Shown here one piece after another: positions 25,221 to 33,975 of a stretch of DNA of 64,000 nucleotides. The position numbers were made by a program, and so were the translations under genes. The first letter of the stretch is position 1; each line of letters starts with the position of its first letter. Under the pieces are notes generated by a model. That model was given only the letters and a program-made list of their open reading frames with translations. It ran no database searches and had not been told where the DNA came from. This DNA comes from Herbihabitans rhizosphaerae (GTDB lineage Bacteria; Actinomycetota; Actinomycetes; Mycobacteriales; Pseudonocardiaceae), in NCBI RefSeq assembly GCF_004216555.1, contig NZ_SGWQ01000017.1, forward strand, positions 49,212 through 113,211, read 5' to 3'.

Positions 25221-26696
25221 ATGGGCAAAGACGTTCAGGCGACCGTGTTCACCAGAGCCGACCGGCAGCGGTTTCGGCAGAAGGTGCGCACCTGCCTGGA
25301 CGTCTTCGCACAGATGCTCGCCGAGGCGCGGTTCGACGCGGACCGGCCGATGGCGGGCCTGGAGATCGAGCTGAACCTGGTCGACGGGCAGGGCGATCCG
25401 GCGATGCGCAACGCGCGCGTGCTGGACGCGATCTCCGATCCGGCGTTCCAGACCGAGCTGGGCCAGTTCAACATCGAGATCAACATCCCGCCGCAGCGGC
25501 TGGACCCGAGTGGCCTCGCCGCGTTCGAGGACGGCGTGCGCGCGAGCCTGAACGTGGCCGAGCGGCACGCCGCCGAGGTCGGCGCGCACATCGTGATGAT
25601 CGGGATCCTGCCGACGTTGCGGCGCCGGCACATGCACGCCGAGACGCTGTCGGCGAACCCGCGCTATGCCCTGCTCAACGAGCAGATCTTCGCCGCGCGC
25701 GGGGAGGATCTGGAGATCGACATCCGGGGCGTCGAGCGGCTGCTCACCCAGGCCGACACGATCGCGCCGGAGAGCGCGTGCACCAGCGTGCAGTACCACC
25801 TGCAGGTGGCGCCGGAGAACTTCGCGCGGTTCTGGAACGCGAGTCAGGCGATCGCCGGGATCCAGGTGGCGCTGGGCGCGAACGCGCCGTACCTGTTCGG
25901 CAAGCAGCTCTGGCCGGAGACCAGGATCGCGCTGTTCGAGCAGGCCACGGACACCCGGCCGGACGAGCTGAAGGCGCAGGGCGTGCGCCCACGCGTGTGG
26001 TTCGGGGACCGGTGGATCACCTCGATCTTCGATCTGTTCGAGGAGAACGTGCGGTACTTCTCCGCGCTGCTGCCGCTGATCGAGGACGAGGACCCGGCCG
26101 CCGTGCTGGCCAGGGGCGACACGCCGGAACTGGGGGAGCTGCGGCTGCACAACGGCACGATCTACCGGTGGAACCGGCCGATCTACGACGTGGTGAAGGG
26201 GCGGCCGCACCTGCGTGTGGAGAACCGCGTGCTGCCCGCCGGGCCGACGGTCGTCGACGTGCTGGCCAACGGCGCGCTGTACTTCGGCCTGGTGCGCGCG
26301 CTCGCCGACGAGGACCGTCCACTGTGGACCCAGATGAGCTTCTCGGCGGCGGAGGAGAACTTCCACGCGGGCGCGCGCGCCGGGTTGGACGCGCGGGTGT
26401 ACTGGCCCGGCGTCGGTGAGGTGGGTGTGGCGGAGCTGGTGCTGCGGCGGCTGCTTCCGTTGGCGCACACGGGTTTGGAGCGCTGGGGCGTGTCGGCCGA
26501 GGATCGCGATCGGCTGCTGGGGATCATCGAGCAGCGGTGTATCACCGGGCGCAACGGCGCGGTGTGGCAGACCCGGGTGGTGCACGACATCGAGGAGACG
26601 ACCTCCGCGGACCGGCCGGCCGCGCTGCGCCAGATGACGCAGCGGTACGCCGAGCTGATGCACACCAACGAACCGGTGCACACCTGGCCCATGTGA
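25221..26696 (+). CDS. Glutamate-cysteine ligase-like enzyme (GCS2 superfamily)
   Basis: 491 residues. The N-terminal GLEIELNLVDGQGDPAMRN and the FQTELGQFNIEINIPPQRL segment carry the acidic Mg-ATP residues of the GCS2 carboxylate-amine ligases. LRVENRVLPAGPTVVDVLAN is another typical block. The family joins glutamate's gamma carboxyl to an amine, classically cysteine. Actinomycetes make mycothiol rather than glutathione, so the real product could be a gamma-glutamyl compound other than a glutathione precursor (inference). ATG at 25221 has a weak ribosome site. It is followed directly by a nested inverted repeat. Confidence 0.85.
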   Translation: MGKDVQATVFTRADRQRFRQKVRTCLDVFAQMLAEARFDADRPMAGLEIELNLVDGQGDPAMRNARVLDAISDPAFQTELGQFNIEINIPPQRLDPSGLAAFEDGVRASLNVAERHAAEVGAHIVMIGILPTLRRRHMHAETLSANPRYALLNEQIFAARGEDLEIDIRGVERLLTQADTIAPESACTSVQYHLQVAPENFARFWNASQAIAGIQVALGANAPYLFGKQLWPETRIALFEQATDTRPDELKAQGVRPRVWFGDRWITSIFDLFEENVRYFSALLPLIEDEDPAAVLARGDTPELGELRLHNGTIYRWNRPIYDVVKGRPHLRVENRVLPAGPTVVDVLANGALYFGLVRALADEDRPLWTQMSFSAAEENFHAGARAGLDARVYWPGVGEVGVAELVLRRLLPLAHTGLERWGVSAEDRDRLLGIIEQRCITGRNGAVWQTRVVHDIEETTSADRPAALRQMTQRYAELMHTNEPVHTWPM

Positions 26697-26697
26697 T

Positions 26698-26784
26698 CGC
26701 GAGTCCCGCGCTGGAGCACGGTGAGTCCCGCGCTGTGCATCGTGCAGGGCGCGGGACTCACCGGTGCAGGGCGCGGGACTCGCG
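26698..26784. repeat. Nested inverted repeat of the CGCGGGACTCG family
   Basis: Four units: CGCGAGTCCCGCGC (26698-26711), GTGAGTCCCGCGC (26721-26733), GCGCGGGACTCAC (26749-26761) and GCGCGGGACTCGCG (26771-26784). The outer pair matches perfectly over 14 bases and the inner pair over 13, so the region can fold as two nested hairpins. It starts two bases after a stop codon and may terminate transcription. Units of the same family occur at 51493-51528. Confidence 0.85.
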
Positions 26785-26897
26785 CCGACGCCGACCAGGC
26801 GTACTCGCTGGTGTTGCGGCCGCTGGCGCCGGACGAGGTGCGCACGGGGTTGCCGAACGGCGCGCGCTGAGCGGTGTGACCACGGCATACTCGGCGC

Positions 26898-28133
26898 GTG
26901 AGGCAGAGCGGTGGCACCACGTTCGCCGTGTTGGGCACGGTGGAGATGCGCGACGCCGGCGGCGAGATGATCTCGGTCGGCCGGCCGGGTCGCCGCGCGC
27001 TGCTCGCCCTGATGTTGTTGCGCGCCAACAGGGTCGTGACCGTGGACGACATCGTGCGGCAGCTCTGGGGCGATCAGCCGCCGGCCACCGCCCGTGCGCA
27101 GGTGCACGCGCTGGTGTCGGCGCTGCGGCAGGCGATCCCCGGCGGTCGGGACGTGCTGTGCACCCACGATCAGGGGTACGTCCTGCGGGTCGAGCCGGAC
27201 GCGCTGGACCTGCTGCGGTTCGAGCACGGGCTGGCGCACGCCTCGGTCGAGCAGGACAAGTCGGTGGCGGCCGCCGCGTTCCGGTCGGCGCTCCGCCTGT
27301 GGCGCGGTACCCCGTTCACCGGCGTGGACGCCGCGTTCGTGGACCGGGTCCGGCGCCGGCTCGACGAGCAGCGGCTGCACGCGCTGGAGCAGGTGATCGA
27401 CATCGAGCTGGGGTTGGGCCGGCACACCGAGGTGATCGGCGAGCTGACCGAGCTGGTCGCCGCGCACCCGCGCCGGGAGCGGCTGCACCGCCGGCTCATG
27501 CTCGCGCTGTACCGCGACGGACGGGCGGCCGAGGCGATGGATGCCTATCGTGCGTGCCAGGCCGCGTTGGCCGAGGCGGGCGTGTCACCGTCGGCCAAGC
27601 TCGACGCGCTGGCCAAGCGCGTGCTGGGCAGTGATCGGACGCTGAACCTGGTGTCCCGCAAGGGAAACAGCCGGCTACCCGATGCGCCCGCGAACGTGCC
27701 GCACGACGAGCGGCTGGGCGAGCTGCTGTCCGATGTGGACGGTGCGCCGAGGATCACCGCGATCACCGGGCCGCCCGCCGCCGGCAAGTCGGCGCTCGCC
27801 GTGGCGTGGGCGCACCAGGTCGCCGGTCGGTTCGCCGACGGTGTGCTCTACGTCGATCTCGCCGCCACACCCGACCCGGCCGACGCGCTCGCCGAGCTGC
27901 TCGACGGGCTCGGCGTCACCGAGCACCCCGAGGACCTCGCCGAGCGGGCGGCGCTGTTCCGCTCGACCGTGCACGGCATGCGGGCGCTGCTGGTGCTGGA
28001 CAACGCGCGCGACACCGCGCAGGTGCGGAACCTGTTGCCCGGCAGCGACTCCTGCGTGGTCGTGGTGACCAGCCGCGACCGGCTCGCGGGCCTCGCCGCC
28101 CGGTTCGGCGCGCGGCGATTGGAACTGTCGTGA
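26898..28133 (+). CDS. SARP regulator with truncated NB-ARC domain
   Basis: 411 residues. An OmpR-type winged helix (RRALLALMLLRANRVVTVDDIVRQLW) and a bacterial transcriptional activation domain (LRLWRGTPFTGVDAAFVDRVRRRL to AEAMDAYRACQAAL) fill residues 1-240. A P-loop NTPase follows (ITGPPAAGKSALAVAWAH, LLVLDNARD) but stops at VVTSRDRLAGLAARFG. Full AfsR-like relatives continue with a winged helix and TPRs. It ends in a GTGA overlap with a complete SARP. A CATACT -10-like hexamer six bases before GTG 26898, with no ribosome site, suggests leaderless translation. Confidence 0.85.
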   Translation: MRQSGGTTFAVLGTVEMRDAGGEMISVGRPGRRALLALMLLRANRVVTVDDIVRQLWGDQPPATARAQVHALVSALRQAIPGGRDVLCTHDQGYVLRVEPDALDLLRFEHGLAHASVEQDKSVAAAAFRSALRLWRGTPFTGVDAAFVDRVRRRLDEQRLHALEQVIDIELGLGRHTEVIGELTELVAAHPRRERLHRRLMLALYRDGRAAEAMDAYRACQAALAEAGVSPSAKLDALAKRVLGSDRTLNLVSRKGNSRLPDAPANVPHDERLGELLSDVDGAPRITAITGPPAAGKSALAVAWAHQVAGRFADGVLYVDLAATPDPADALAELLDGLGVTEHPEDLAERAALFRSTVHGMRALLVLDNARDTAQVRNLLPGSDSCVVVVTSRDRLAGLAARFGARRLELS

Positions 28134-30919
28134 GCACCTGGTTCGGGGTGCTCGGCCCGCTGGAGATCCGCGACGGCGACGCGCCCGTGCCGATCACCCG
28201 CCCTCGGCAGCGGTCGCTGGTCGCCGTGCTGCTCGCCGAGCCCAACCGCGTGGTCTCCGTGGACGAGGTGATCAACCGCATCTGGGGCGACGACCCGCCG
28301 GCGACCGCGCGGCCGCAGGTGCACGCGATGGTGTCCGCGGTGCGCAGGGCGCTGCCGGACGGCGAGCGCGTGCTGCGCACCCAGACCTCCGGTTACCAGC
28401 TCGAAGTGACCGCCGCGACGCTGGACATGCTGGCGTTCGACGAGGCGGTCGCGGCCGGGCAGCCGCGCGAGGCTTTGCGACTGTGGCGGGGCGAGCCGTT
28501 CTCCGGGGTGGACGGCGAGTCGCTGGCCACGCCGAGGCGGGTGCTCACCGAGCGGTACCTGGCCGTCGTCGAGCAGCTCGCCGACGCGGAGCTGGAGGGC
28601 GGTGCACAGCGCATGGTGGCCGCCGAACTGCGGGCGCTGGTCGAGCGGTATCCGCTGCGGGAAGGCCTGCGGCGGCGGCTCATGATCGCGCTGTACCGCG
28701 ACGGCCGGGCGGGTGAGGCGCTGGAGACCTACCGCGCCGGGCAGCGTGCGCTGGCCGAGGAGCACGGGTTGGACCCGTCACCGGCGCTGCACGAGCTGGC
28801 CGCGCGGATCGAGGTGCGGGACCCGTCGCTGGCGCGTGCCGTGCCCCGGCAGCTTCCGCTCACCCCGGCGGCGTTCACCGGGCGCGCGGCCGAGCTGGCC
28901 CAGCTGGACGAGCTGCGGCACGCCGGTGCGCGGGTGATCGGGCTGGCCGGGACCGGCGGTGTCGGCAAGACCGCGCTCGCCACACACTGGGCGCACCGGA
29001 TCGCCGCGGAGTTCGGCGACGGGCAGCTGTACGTCGATCTTCGCGGGTACGACCCGGACGCGCCCCGGCACCCGGCCGACGCGATGGCCTCGCTGTTGCG
29101 CGCGCTCGGCGTCCCGGCGCCGGACGTGCCATCCGACGACGGCGACCGGGCCGCGCTCTACCAGTCCACTGTGGACGGTCGGAACCTGTTGCTGCTGCTG
29201 GACAACGCGCGCGACGCCGAACACGTGCGCCCGCTGCTGCCGGGTGCCGCGTCCTGCCTGACCGTGGTGACCAGCCGGCACAGCCTCGACGTGTTCGACT
29301 ACGTCGTCACGCTGGACACGCTGGCCGCCGACGACGCGCTGGCCCTGCTCGCCGCGTTGATCGGGGAGCGGGTGCGTGGCGAGCCGGACGCCGCCGCGCG
29401 GCTGGCCGACCGGTGCGCCCGACTCCCGCTGGCGCTGCGCATCGCCGCCGAGCGCGCGGCCGAGCGGGCCGACGTGCCGCTGGCGGACCTGGTCGAGGAG
29501 TTGGCCGACGAGCGGACCGTGCTGCACGCGCTGGACACCGGGGACGACCCGCACACCGCCGTGGCCGCCGTGTTCTCCTGGTCCTACCGCCAGCTCGACG
29601 CCGAGCCGGCGCGCGCGTTCCGGCTGCTCGGCCTGCACCGCGGCCCGCACCTGGACGCCGCCGCGGCCGCCGCGCTGCTGGACGTCGATCCGGCGACCGC
29701 GGCCGATCTGCTGGATCGCCTGCGCCGGGTGCACCTGCTGGAAACCGTTGGCGCGCAACGGTTCGCCATGCACGACCTGCTGCGGGTGTTTGCCGCCGAG
29801 CTGGCCGCGACGGCGGAGAAGGAGCAGGTCAGGACCGCGGCGCGGACCCGCCTGGACGATCACTACCAGGCCGGCGCGGCCGCGGCGATGGACGCGCTGT
29901 ACCCGGCCGAGCGGGGCAAGCGCCCTACCGCGTCGGGCCGACTGCCGAGCCCGTCGAGCGCGCGCCGGTGGCTGGACGTCGAGCTGCCGAACCTGATGAC
30001 CGTCGGCGACACGCACGTAATCGGCCTGTGCGCGACCGTGTGGCGGCACCTGGAGACGATCGGCCGCTACGACGAGGCGACTGTCCTCTGTGGACGGTCA
30101 GCGGAGGTGGCCGTGCGCAGGGGCGACCGTGCCGCGCACGCGTTCGCCCGCACCGCCGGCGGGCAGGTCTGCTGGCGGCAGGGCCGGTTCGACGCCGCGC
30201 GCGAGCACCTGCAGACGGCCGCCGCGCTGTACCGCGAGCTGAGGGATCACGCCGGGCGTGCCTGGGTGCTGCTCAACCTGGGTGTGGTGGACGAGCGCGC
30301 GCGGCGCTACGGCCTGGCCGCGGCGCATCTGCGTGAGGCGGCCGCGCTGTACACCGAGCTGGGTGACGACGGCGGGCTGGCCGACGCGCTCGGCAACCTC
30401 GGCGTGGTGCACGAGCAGACCGGCGACTACGACCAGGCGGTGCGGCTGCAGAAGCGGGCGTTCGCGCTGCACCTGGACGGCGACAACCCGGCCGGGCAGG
30501 CCAACGCGCTGGGCAACGTCGGGATCGTGCACCACCGCACCGGCCGGCACGAGCCCGCGGTGTCCTGCCTGCGCCAGGCGCTGGCCCTGTTCGAGTCGAT
30601 CTCCGACCGGGCCGGCGAGGCGGAGGCGCTGGCCTACCTCGGCGCGAGCCTGCACGCGCTCGGCGAGACCGCGGCGGCGGGCGAGCACCTGGAGCGGGCC
30701 ATGGCGATCGCGCGGGACCTCGACAGCGCCCGCGTCCAGGCCAACGCGCTGAACGGGCTCGGCGAACTGGCCGCCGCGGCGGGCGACCCCCGCCACGCGC
30801 TCGCCGCACACACCGCCGCGTTGCGGCTCGCCGAATCCGTCGGGGACACCGAGCAGCGAATTCGCGCCGAGGCGGGAATCGGTTCAGCGGAGCTGGGAAT
30901 CGACGATTCCCCGCAGTGA
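28130..30919 (+). CDS. AfsR/SARP-family regulator with NB-ARC and TPR domains
   Basis: 929 residues. Order: winged helix plus activation domain (1-~245); NB-ARC ATPase (VIGLAGTGGVGKTALATHWAH, LLLLLDNARDAEHV, TVVTSRHSLDVF, RLPLALRIAAE); a linking winged helix (FAMHDLLRVFAAELA); then about seven TPRs (for example LGNLGVVHEQTGDYDQAV). Such STAND regulators bind direct heptamer repeats and switch on antibiotic gene clusters. GTG at 28130 overlaps the first SARP by four bases, so the two are made together. The 3' end overlaps the convergent EspG gene by 36 bases. The target cluster is not evident here. Confidence 0.92.
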   Translation: MSTWFGVLGPLEIRDGDAPVPITRPRQRSLVAVLLAEPNRVVSVDEVINRIWGDDPPATARPQVHAMVSAVRRALPDGERVLRTQTSGYQLEVTAATLDMLAFDEAVAAGQPREALRLWRGEPFSGVDGESLATPRRVLTERYLAVVEQLADAELEGGAQRMVAAELRALVERYPLREGLRRRLMIALYRDGRAGEALETYRAGQRALAEEHGLDPSPALHELAARIEVRDPSLARAVPRQLPLTPAAFTGRAAELAQLDELRHAGARVIGLAGTGGVGKTALATHWAHRIAAEFGDGQLYVDLRGYDPDAPRHPADAMASLLRALGVPAPDVPSDDGDRAALYQSTVDGRNLLLLLDNARDAEHVRPLLPGAASCLTVVTSRHSLDVFDYVVTLDTLAADDALALLAALIGERVRGEPDAAARLADRCARLPLALRIAAERAAERADVPLADLVEELADERTVLHALDTGDDPHTAVAAVFSWSYRQLDAEPARAFRLLGLHRGPHLDAAAAAALLDVDPATAADLLDRLRRVHLLETVGAQRFAMHDLLRVFAAELAATAEKEQVRTAARTRLDDHYQAGAAAAMDALYPAERGKRPTASGRLPSPSSARRWLDVELPNLMTVGDTHVIGLCATVWRHLETIGRYDEATVLCGRSAEVAVRRGDRAAHAFARTAGGQVCWRQGRFDAAREHLQTAAALYRELRDHAGRAWVLLNLGVVDERARRYGLAAAHLREAAALYTELGDDGGLADALGNLGVVHEQTGDYDQAVRLQKRAFALHLDGDNPAGQANALGNVGIVHHRTGRHEPAVSCLRQALALFESISDRAGEAEALAYLGASLHALGETAAAGEHLERAMAIARDLDSARVQANALNGLGELAAAAGDPRHALAAHTAALRLAESVGDTEQRIRAEAGIGSAELGIDDSPQ

Positions 30920-31672
30920 CTGCTCGATTCGCGCGTTGTCCCCGGGAACGTACGTGGTCCACAACGCGCCGTTCCCGTCGGCCGTCGTCATGGCGAAATG
31001 GCGCGTGATTCCGCGCGGGCCCGAGGTGTCGAACCAGGTGAGCGGCTGCAGCAGTTCCCGTTCGGAGAACGGGACGAACGCGCCGCACCGCACGACCGGA
31101 TTGCTGAATATCTTCGCCACCGAGGCGGGCGCGCCGGGCGTGCCGGCCCGATGCGCGCTCGGCGCGTCGATGTCGTCGAACAGCGCGAACTCCTCGTCCT
31201 CCCGCGTCTGGGGGACCTGCTGCCCGGACGGCACGGTCACCGACGTCCCGGTCGCCGGCTCGGCGTCCGGTATCAGTGCCACGACCGCGTTGACCAGCGA
31301 CGACGTGCCAAGATCGGCCACGTAGACGGTGTCGCCGTGCTGCTGCGCGAGTACCGCGTCCCGGCGGTACCACGCGCCCCTGGCGAGCAGGTGCTCGCCG
31401 GGGAAGGTGCCCATCGCGATGATGCCGACCGGACCGGACGTGATCGCGGAGAACGCACGCTCGGCGTCCGGCACGAGCCCGCCGGCGCGCAGCACGCCGG
31501 CCGATTCCAATTCGCTCCGGGCTTTCGCGTGAAACGATTCCCGCTCCGCCGTCGTGGTGTACGGATAATCCGCCTCGAACGGCTGAGGCATGTCGCCCAA
31601 TTCGAATTCGGCGAGCAACGCGGTCATCGCCGCGCGGCCGAGTGTCCAGGTGTGCACCGTCGCGCTGGTCAT
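30884..31672 (-). CDS. EspG-family ESX secretion-associated protein
   Basis: 262-residue cytosolic chaperone-like protein of type VII secretion. Family traits: an N-terminal beta strand then FELGDMPQPFEADYPYTTTAER, an ERAFSAITSGPVGIIAMG region and a C-terminal beta sheet (RGITRHFAMTTADGNGALWTTYVP). EspG proteins bind PE/PPE substrates and carry them to the ESX membrane complex. It overlaps the PPE-like gene by four bases (ATGA), as expected for chaperone and client. No EccB-E machinery is in this window, so the secretion apparatus must be elsewhere. Confidence 0.88.
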   Translation of the reverse strand: MTSATVHTWTLGRAAMTALLAEFELGDMPQPFEADYPYTTTAERESFHAKARSELESAGVLRAGGLVPDAERAFSAITSGPVGIIAMGTFPGEHLLARGAWYRRDAVLAQQHGDTVYVADLGTSSLVNAVVALIPDAEPATGTSVTVPSGQQVPQTREDEEFALFDDIDAPSAHRAGTPGAPASVAKIFSNPVVRCGAFVPFSERELLQPLTWFDTSGPRGITRHFAMTTADGNGALWTTYVPGDNARIEQSLRGIVDSQLR

Positions 31673-32880
31673 GACTGCTCGGAGCTTTCCTGATTCGCGT
31701 CGGCCGGTGGCGGCGCGGTCACGTCACTTCCGATGACCGGCGTCACCGGGCGCGGCAGATCGCCGTACCAGTACTCCTTCTCGTCCCATTCGTCGACGAT
31801 GTAGGAGTTGCTGTGCTCGGTGTCGTCGTCGCCCCGCCGGCCGCCCATACCCGGCGCGCCGAAGAGCCCGGGGGACATGCCGGCCCGGCCGTGGCCCGCC
31901 ATCCCGCCGGCGGCCGGCACCCCCGAGCCGCCGCTGTGGAACGGCATCGACGGGTTCGTGCGCCCGCTGCCGACCTGTGGCCCGCCGGCCAGCGCGTCGC
32001 GCCCCCGCGAACCCGATCCGTCGGACGACCCGGCCGAGCCAGGTGATCCGCCGGTCGAGGTCCCCGGCGGCATCGCGGCCGGGTCACCCGGCGCGAATCC
32101 GGCCGCCGAGGTGGTGCCCACCGGCGTGCCGCCGACCAGGGGAGTACCGCCGTACTGCGAGATCTCCGGTGTCGGGCTCGCCTTGCCGGACGACGCCAGC
32201 CGGGGCGGCGGCGTGAACAGCGGCTGGCGCGCCGCCGCGGTCTGCAGGCGCTGGTCGTAGTCGGTCATCACGACGACCGCCTCCCGCTTGGCGTCCTGGC
32301 TCGCCTGCTGCTGCTGGAGCGTCTGGAGCACCTGGGCGTTCAGGTTCTGCGGGTTCTGCGGCCACGACTCGAGCTGCGTGCGCAGGTCGAACGGCACCGG
32401 TTCGGGCATCTTGTTGTGCGCCGCGCTGGCCGCGTCGCCCTGCATGCTGACCTGGTGTGACACCAGTTGCGCGCCGCGGCCGGTCTCGTCGCTCCAGGTG
32501 GCCATCGACGTGGTGTACGTGCGCGCCTGCTCGGCGGCCTCGCCCTGCCACACCGCGTCCGCCCGGTTGATCTGCTCCCGCAGCCGGTCGGAGAACCGCG
32601 CCATCGCGTTGGCCAGCTTCGACCACGACTCGGAGACGTCGCCGACCTGGCCGGCCGACAGGTTCTCGGTCACCATGTCCTTGAGCCGGCCGTGCTCGTA
32701 GCCCTGGTAGGCCGACTCGGGCACCGGCGCGTCGTCGCGGAACTCCACGCCCTTGCTGAGCTGCTTGCGCTCCTCCCACCACGCGGTGGTGGACCACCAG
32801 CGCGCCTCGTTGGCGGTGCCGCCGGAGGCCAGGATCTCCGCGTTCATCTGGCGCTGGTGGGTGTACTCGTCCTCGCTCAT
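31669..32880 (-). CDS. PPE-like type VII secretion substrate
   Basis: 403 residues. The N-terminal ~190 residues form a helical hairpin region (WWSTTAWWEERKQLSKG, LSAGQVGDVSESWSKLANAM) with the turn VWQGEAAEQA, the WxG-like signature. The second half is a Gly/Ser/Pro-rich disordered tail ending in an acidic, aromatic patch (SNSYIVDEWDEKEYWYGD). ATG at 32880 overlaps the upstream gene by four bases. Placement directly before EspG supports a PPE client. The conserved acidic tail is unusual and could be a recognition element. Confidence 0.82.
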   Translation of the reverse strand: MSEDEYTHQRQMNAEILASGGTANEARWWSTTAWWEERKQLSKGVEFRDDAPVPESAYQGYEHGRLKDMVTENLSAGQVGDVSESWSKLANAMARFSDRLREQINRADAVWQGEAAEQARTYTTSMATWSDETGRGAQLVSHQVSMQGDAASAAHNKMPEPVPFDLRTQLESWPQNPQNLNAQVLQTLQQQQASQDAKREAVVVMTDYDQRLQTAAARQPLFTPPPRLASSGKASPTPEISQYGGTPLVGGTPVGTTSAAGFAPGDPAAMPPGTSTGGSPGSAGSSDGSGSRGRDALAGGPQVGSGRTNPSMPFHSGGSGVPAAGGMAGHGRAGMSPGLFGAPGMGGRRGDDDTEHSNSYIVDEWDEKEYWYGDLPRPVTPVIGSDVTAPPPADANQESSEQS

Positions 32881-33317
32881 CGGCCCTGCCTCCCGGCCTT
32901 GTTGAACGTGTCGACGGCGTCGCGCTCGCGTTCCACGTAGTGCTTGGCGGCGTCGCGGAACGCCCGCGCGCACTGCTTGCACGCGGTTTCGAGCTGCGTG
33001 ATCGTGTCGAGGAAGGACTCGGCCGCCTCGTGCTGGTACTTGGCCACCCGCGTGGCGTAGGGGCTGGAGCCGAGCTTCGGGTGCTGGCCGGCGGTGAGCA
33101 TGCCGATCTTGATCCAGTAGATCTCGTCGACCATCTGGTCGTACGCGTCGGCGATGCCCTTCGCGCTCACCGGGTCGACGGCGACGCTGCCCTTCGCGGC
33201 CATGTCGCGCAGCTTGTCGGCGTCGTCGGTCATCTGCTTCATCGACGCCGGTGCGAACCCGGCGCCGCCGGCCGTGGCGCCGCCGTGCGGCTGGAACCTC
33301 TTGTCCGGTCCGTCCAT
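32877..33317 (-). CDS. Small helical partner of the PPE-like protein
   Basis: 146 residues, first gene of the operon. After a 25-residue Gly/Pro-rich start come long amphipathic helices (KQMTDDADKLRDMAAKGS, KYQHEAAESFLDTITQLETACKQC, KHYVERERDAVDTFNKAG). Size and context suggest the PE/ESAT-6-like partner that pairs with the PPE-like protein before secretion. No WxG and no clear YxxxD/E export tail can be pointed out, so the assignment rests on context. Confidence 0.65.
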   Translation of the reverse strand: MDGPDKRFQPHGGATAGGAGFAPASMKQMTDDADKLRDMAAKGSVAVDPVSAKGIADAYDQMVDEIYWIKIGMLTAGQHPKLGSSPYATRVAKYQHEAAESFLDTITQLETACKQCARAFRDAAKHYVERERDAVDTFNKAGRQGR

Positions 33318-33405
33318 CGCGTGCCCCGCTCCCGTGTGCTCCTGAACTCAGACGGTGGTCAGTTCATCACCGTTCCCCTGTTGCCGGTAGCAGACCATTC
33401 CTCCG

Positions 33406-33454
33406 CTATGCGCCGGCTATACGCGGCGGTTCGGGATGTATAGCCGACGCATAG
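33406..33454. promoter_or_regulatory. 18-bp-arm inverted repeat between divergent type VII operons
   Basis: CTATGCGCCGGCTATACG (33406-33423) and TGTATAGCCGACGCATAG (33437-33454) match at 16 of 18 positions around a 13-base centre. The repeat lies in the 181-base divergent gap, 44 bases before the plus-strand gene and 88 before the minus-strand one. A second smaller dyad (ACGGTG/CACCGT, 33352-33373) is nearby. It is probably a shared operator for both operons. Confidence 0.7.
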
Positions 33455-33498
33455 GACCGGTCGCATCTCATGTGTGCCGCCGACGAACGGGAGGGCAC

Positions 33499-33936
33499 AT
33501 GGGCAAGGAGACACCGCCCGAGCTGCGCACGGTGCTGCGCCGGCTGGAGGACATCACCGACATGCACAAGGAGCGGATCGACTTCATCAAAGGCAGGTGG
33601 GACACGCTGCGCCACAAGGAGCCGGCCGACGCCGAGGCCGTGCGCAAGGTGGCGGAGAGCCCGGACGCCAGCCCCGAGTTGAAGGCGGTCGCGAAGGCGG
33701 TGGCCGACGGCAAGACCACCTGGGAGAAGGCGGTCAAGGGCGAGGCCGACCACCTGCCTGAGGTGCAGGTGTTCTACCAGGCCGAGCGGGTGCGGATGGT
33801 CGAGCGGATCCGCGCCGCCACCGAGGACAGCGCCGGGGACAGCGCCGGGGAGCCCGCCGAACCGGCGCCGCGCCGCCCGAAGCCCACCGACAGCGGACTC
33901 GACGAGCACGAGCCCGCCGTCTTCCAGGACTGGTGA
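33499..33936 (+). CDS. Hypothetical type VII-associated helical protein
   Basis: 145 residues; no family recognised. It is almost all helix (LRTVLRRLEDITDMHKERIDFIKGRW, EVQVFYQAERVRMVERIRAA) with a disordered acidic/Pro tail ending HEPAVFQDW. ATG at 33499 follows GGGAGGG. It begins the plus-strand operon opposite the EspG/PPE operon, 39 bases before a secretion-target-like gene, so a secretion-related role is inferred. Confidence 0.65.
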   Translation: MGKETPPELRTVLRRLEDITDMHKERIDFIKGRWDTLRHKEPADAEAVRKVAESPDASPELKAVAKAVADGKTTWEKAVKGEADHLPEVQVFYQAERVRMVERIRAATEDSAGDSAGEPAEPAPRRPKPTDSGLDEHEPAVFQDW

Positions 33937-33975
33937 CCGGACCGGGTCACCCCACAACCAACGAAGGGCATCACC

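Noticed and set aside
26698..26784. CRISPR array
   Set aside because: Units are palindromic, few, and alternate in orientation, without regular unique spacers or cas genes.
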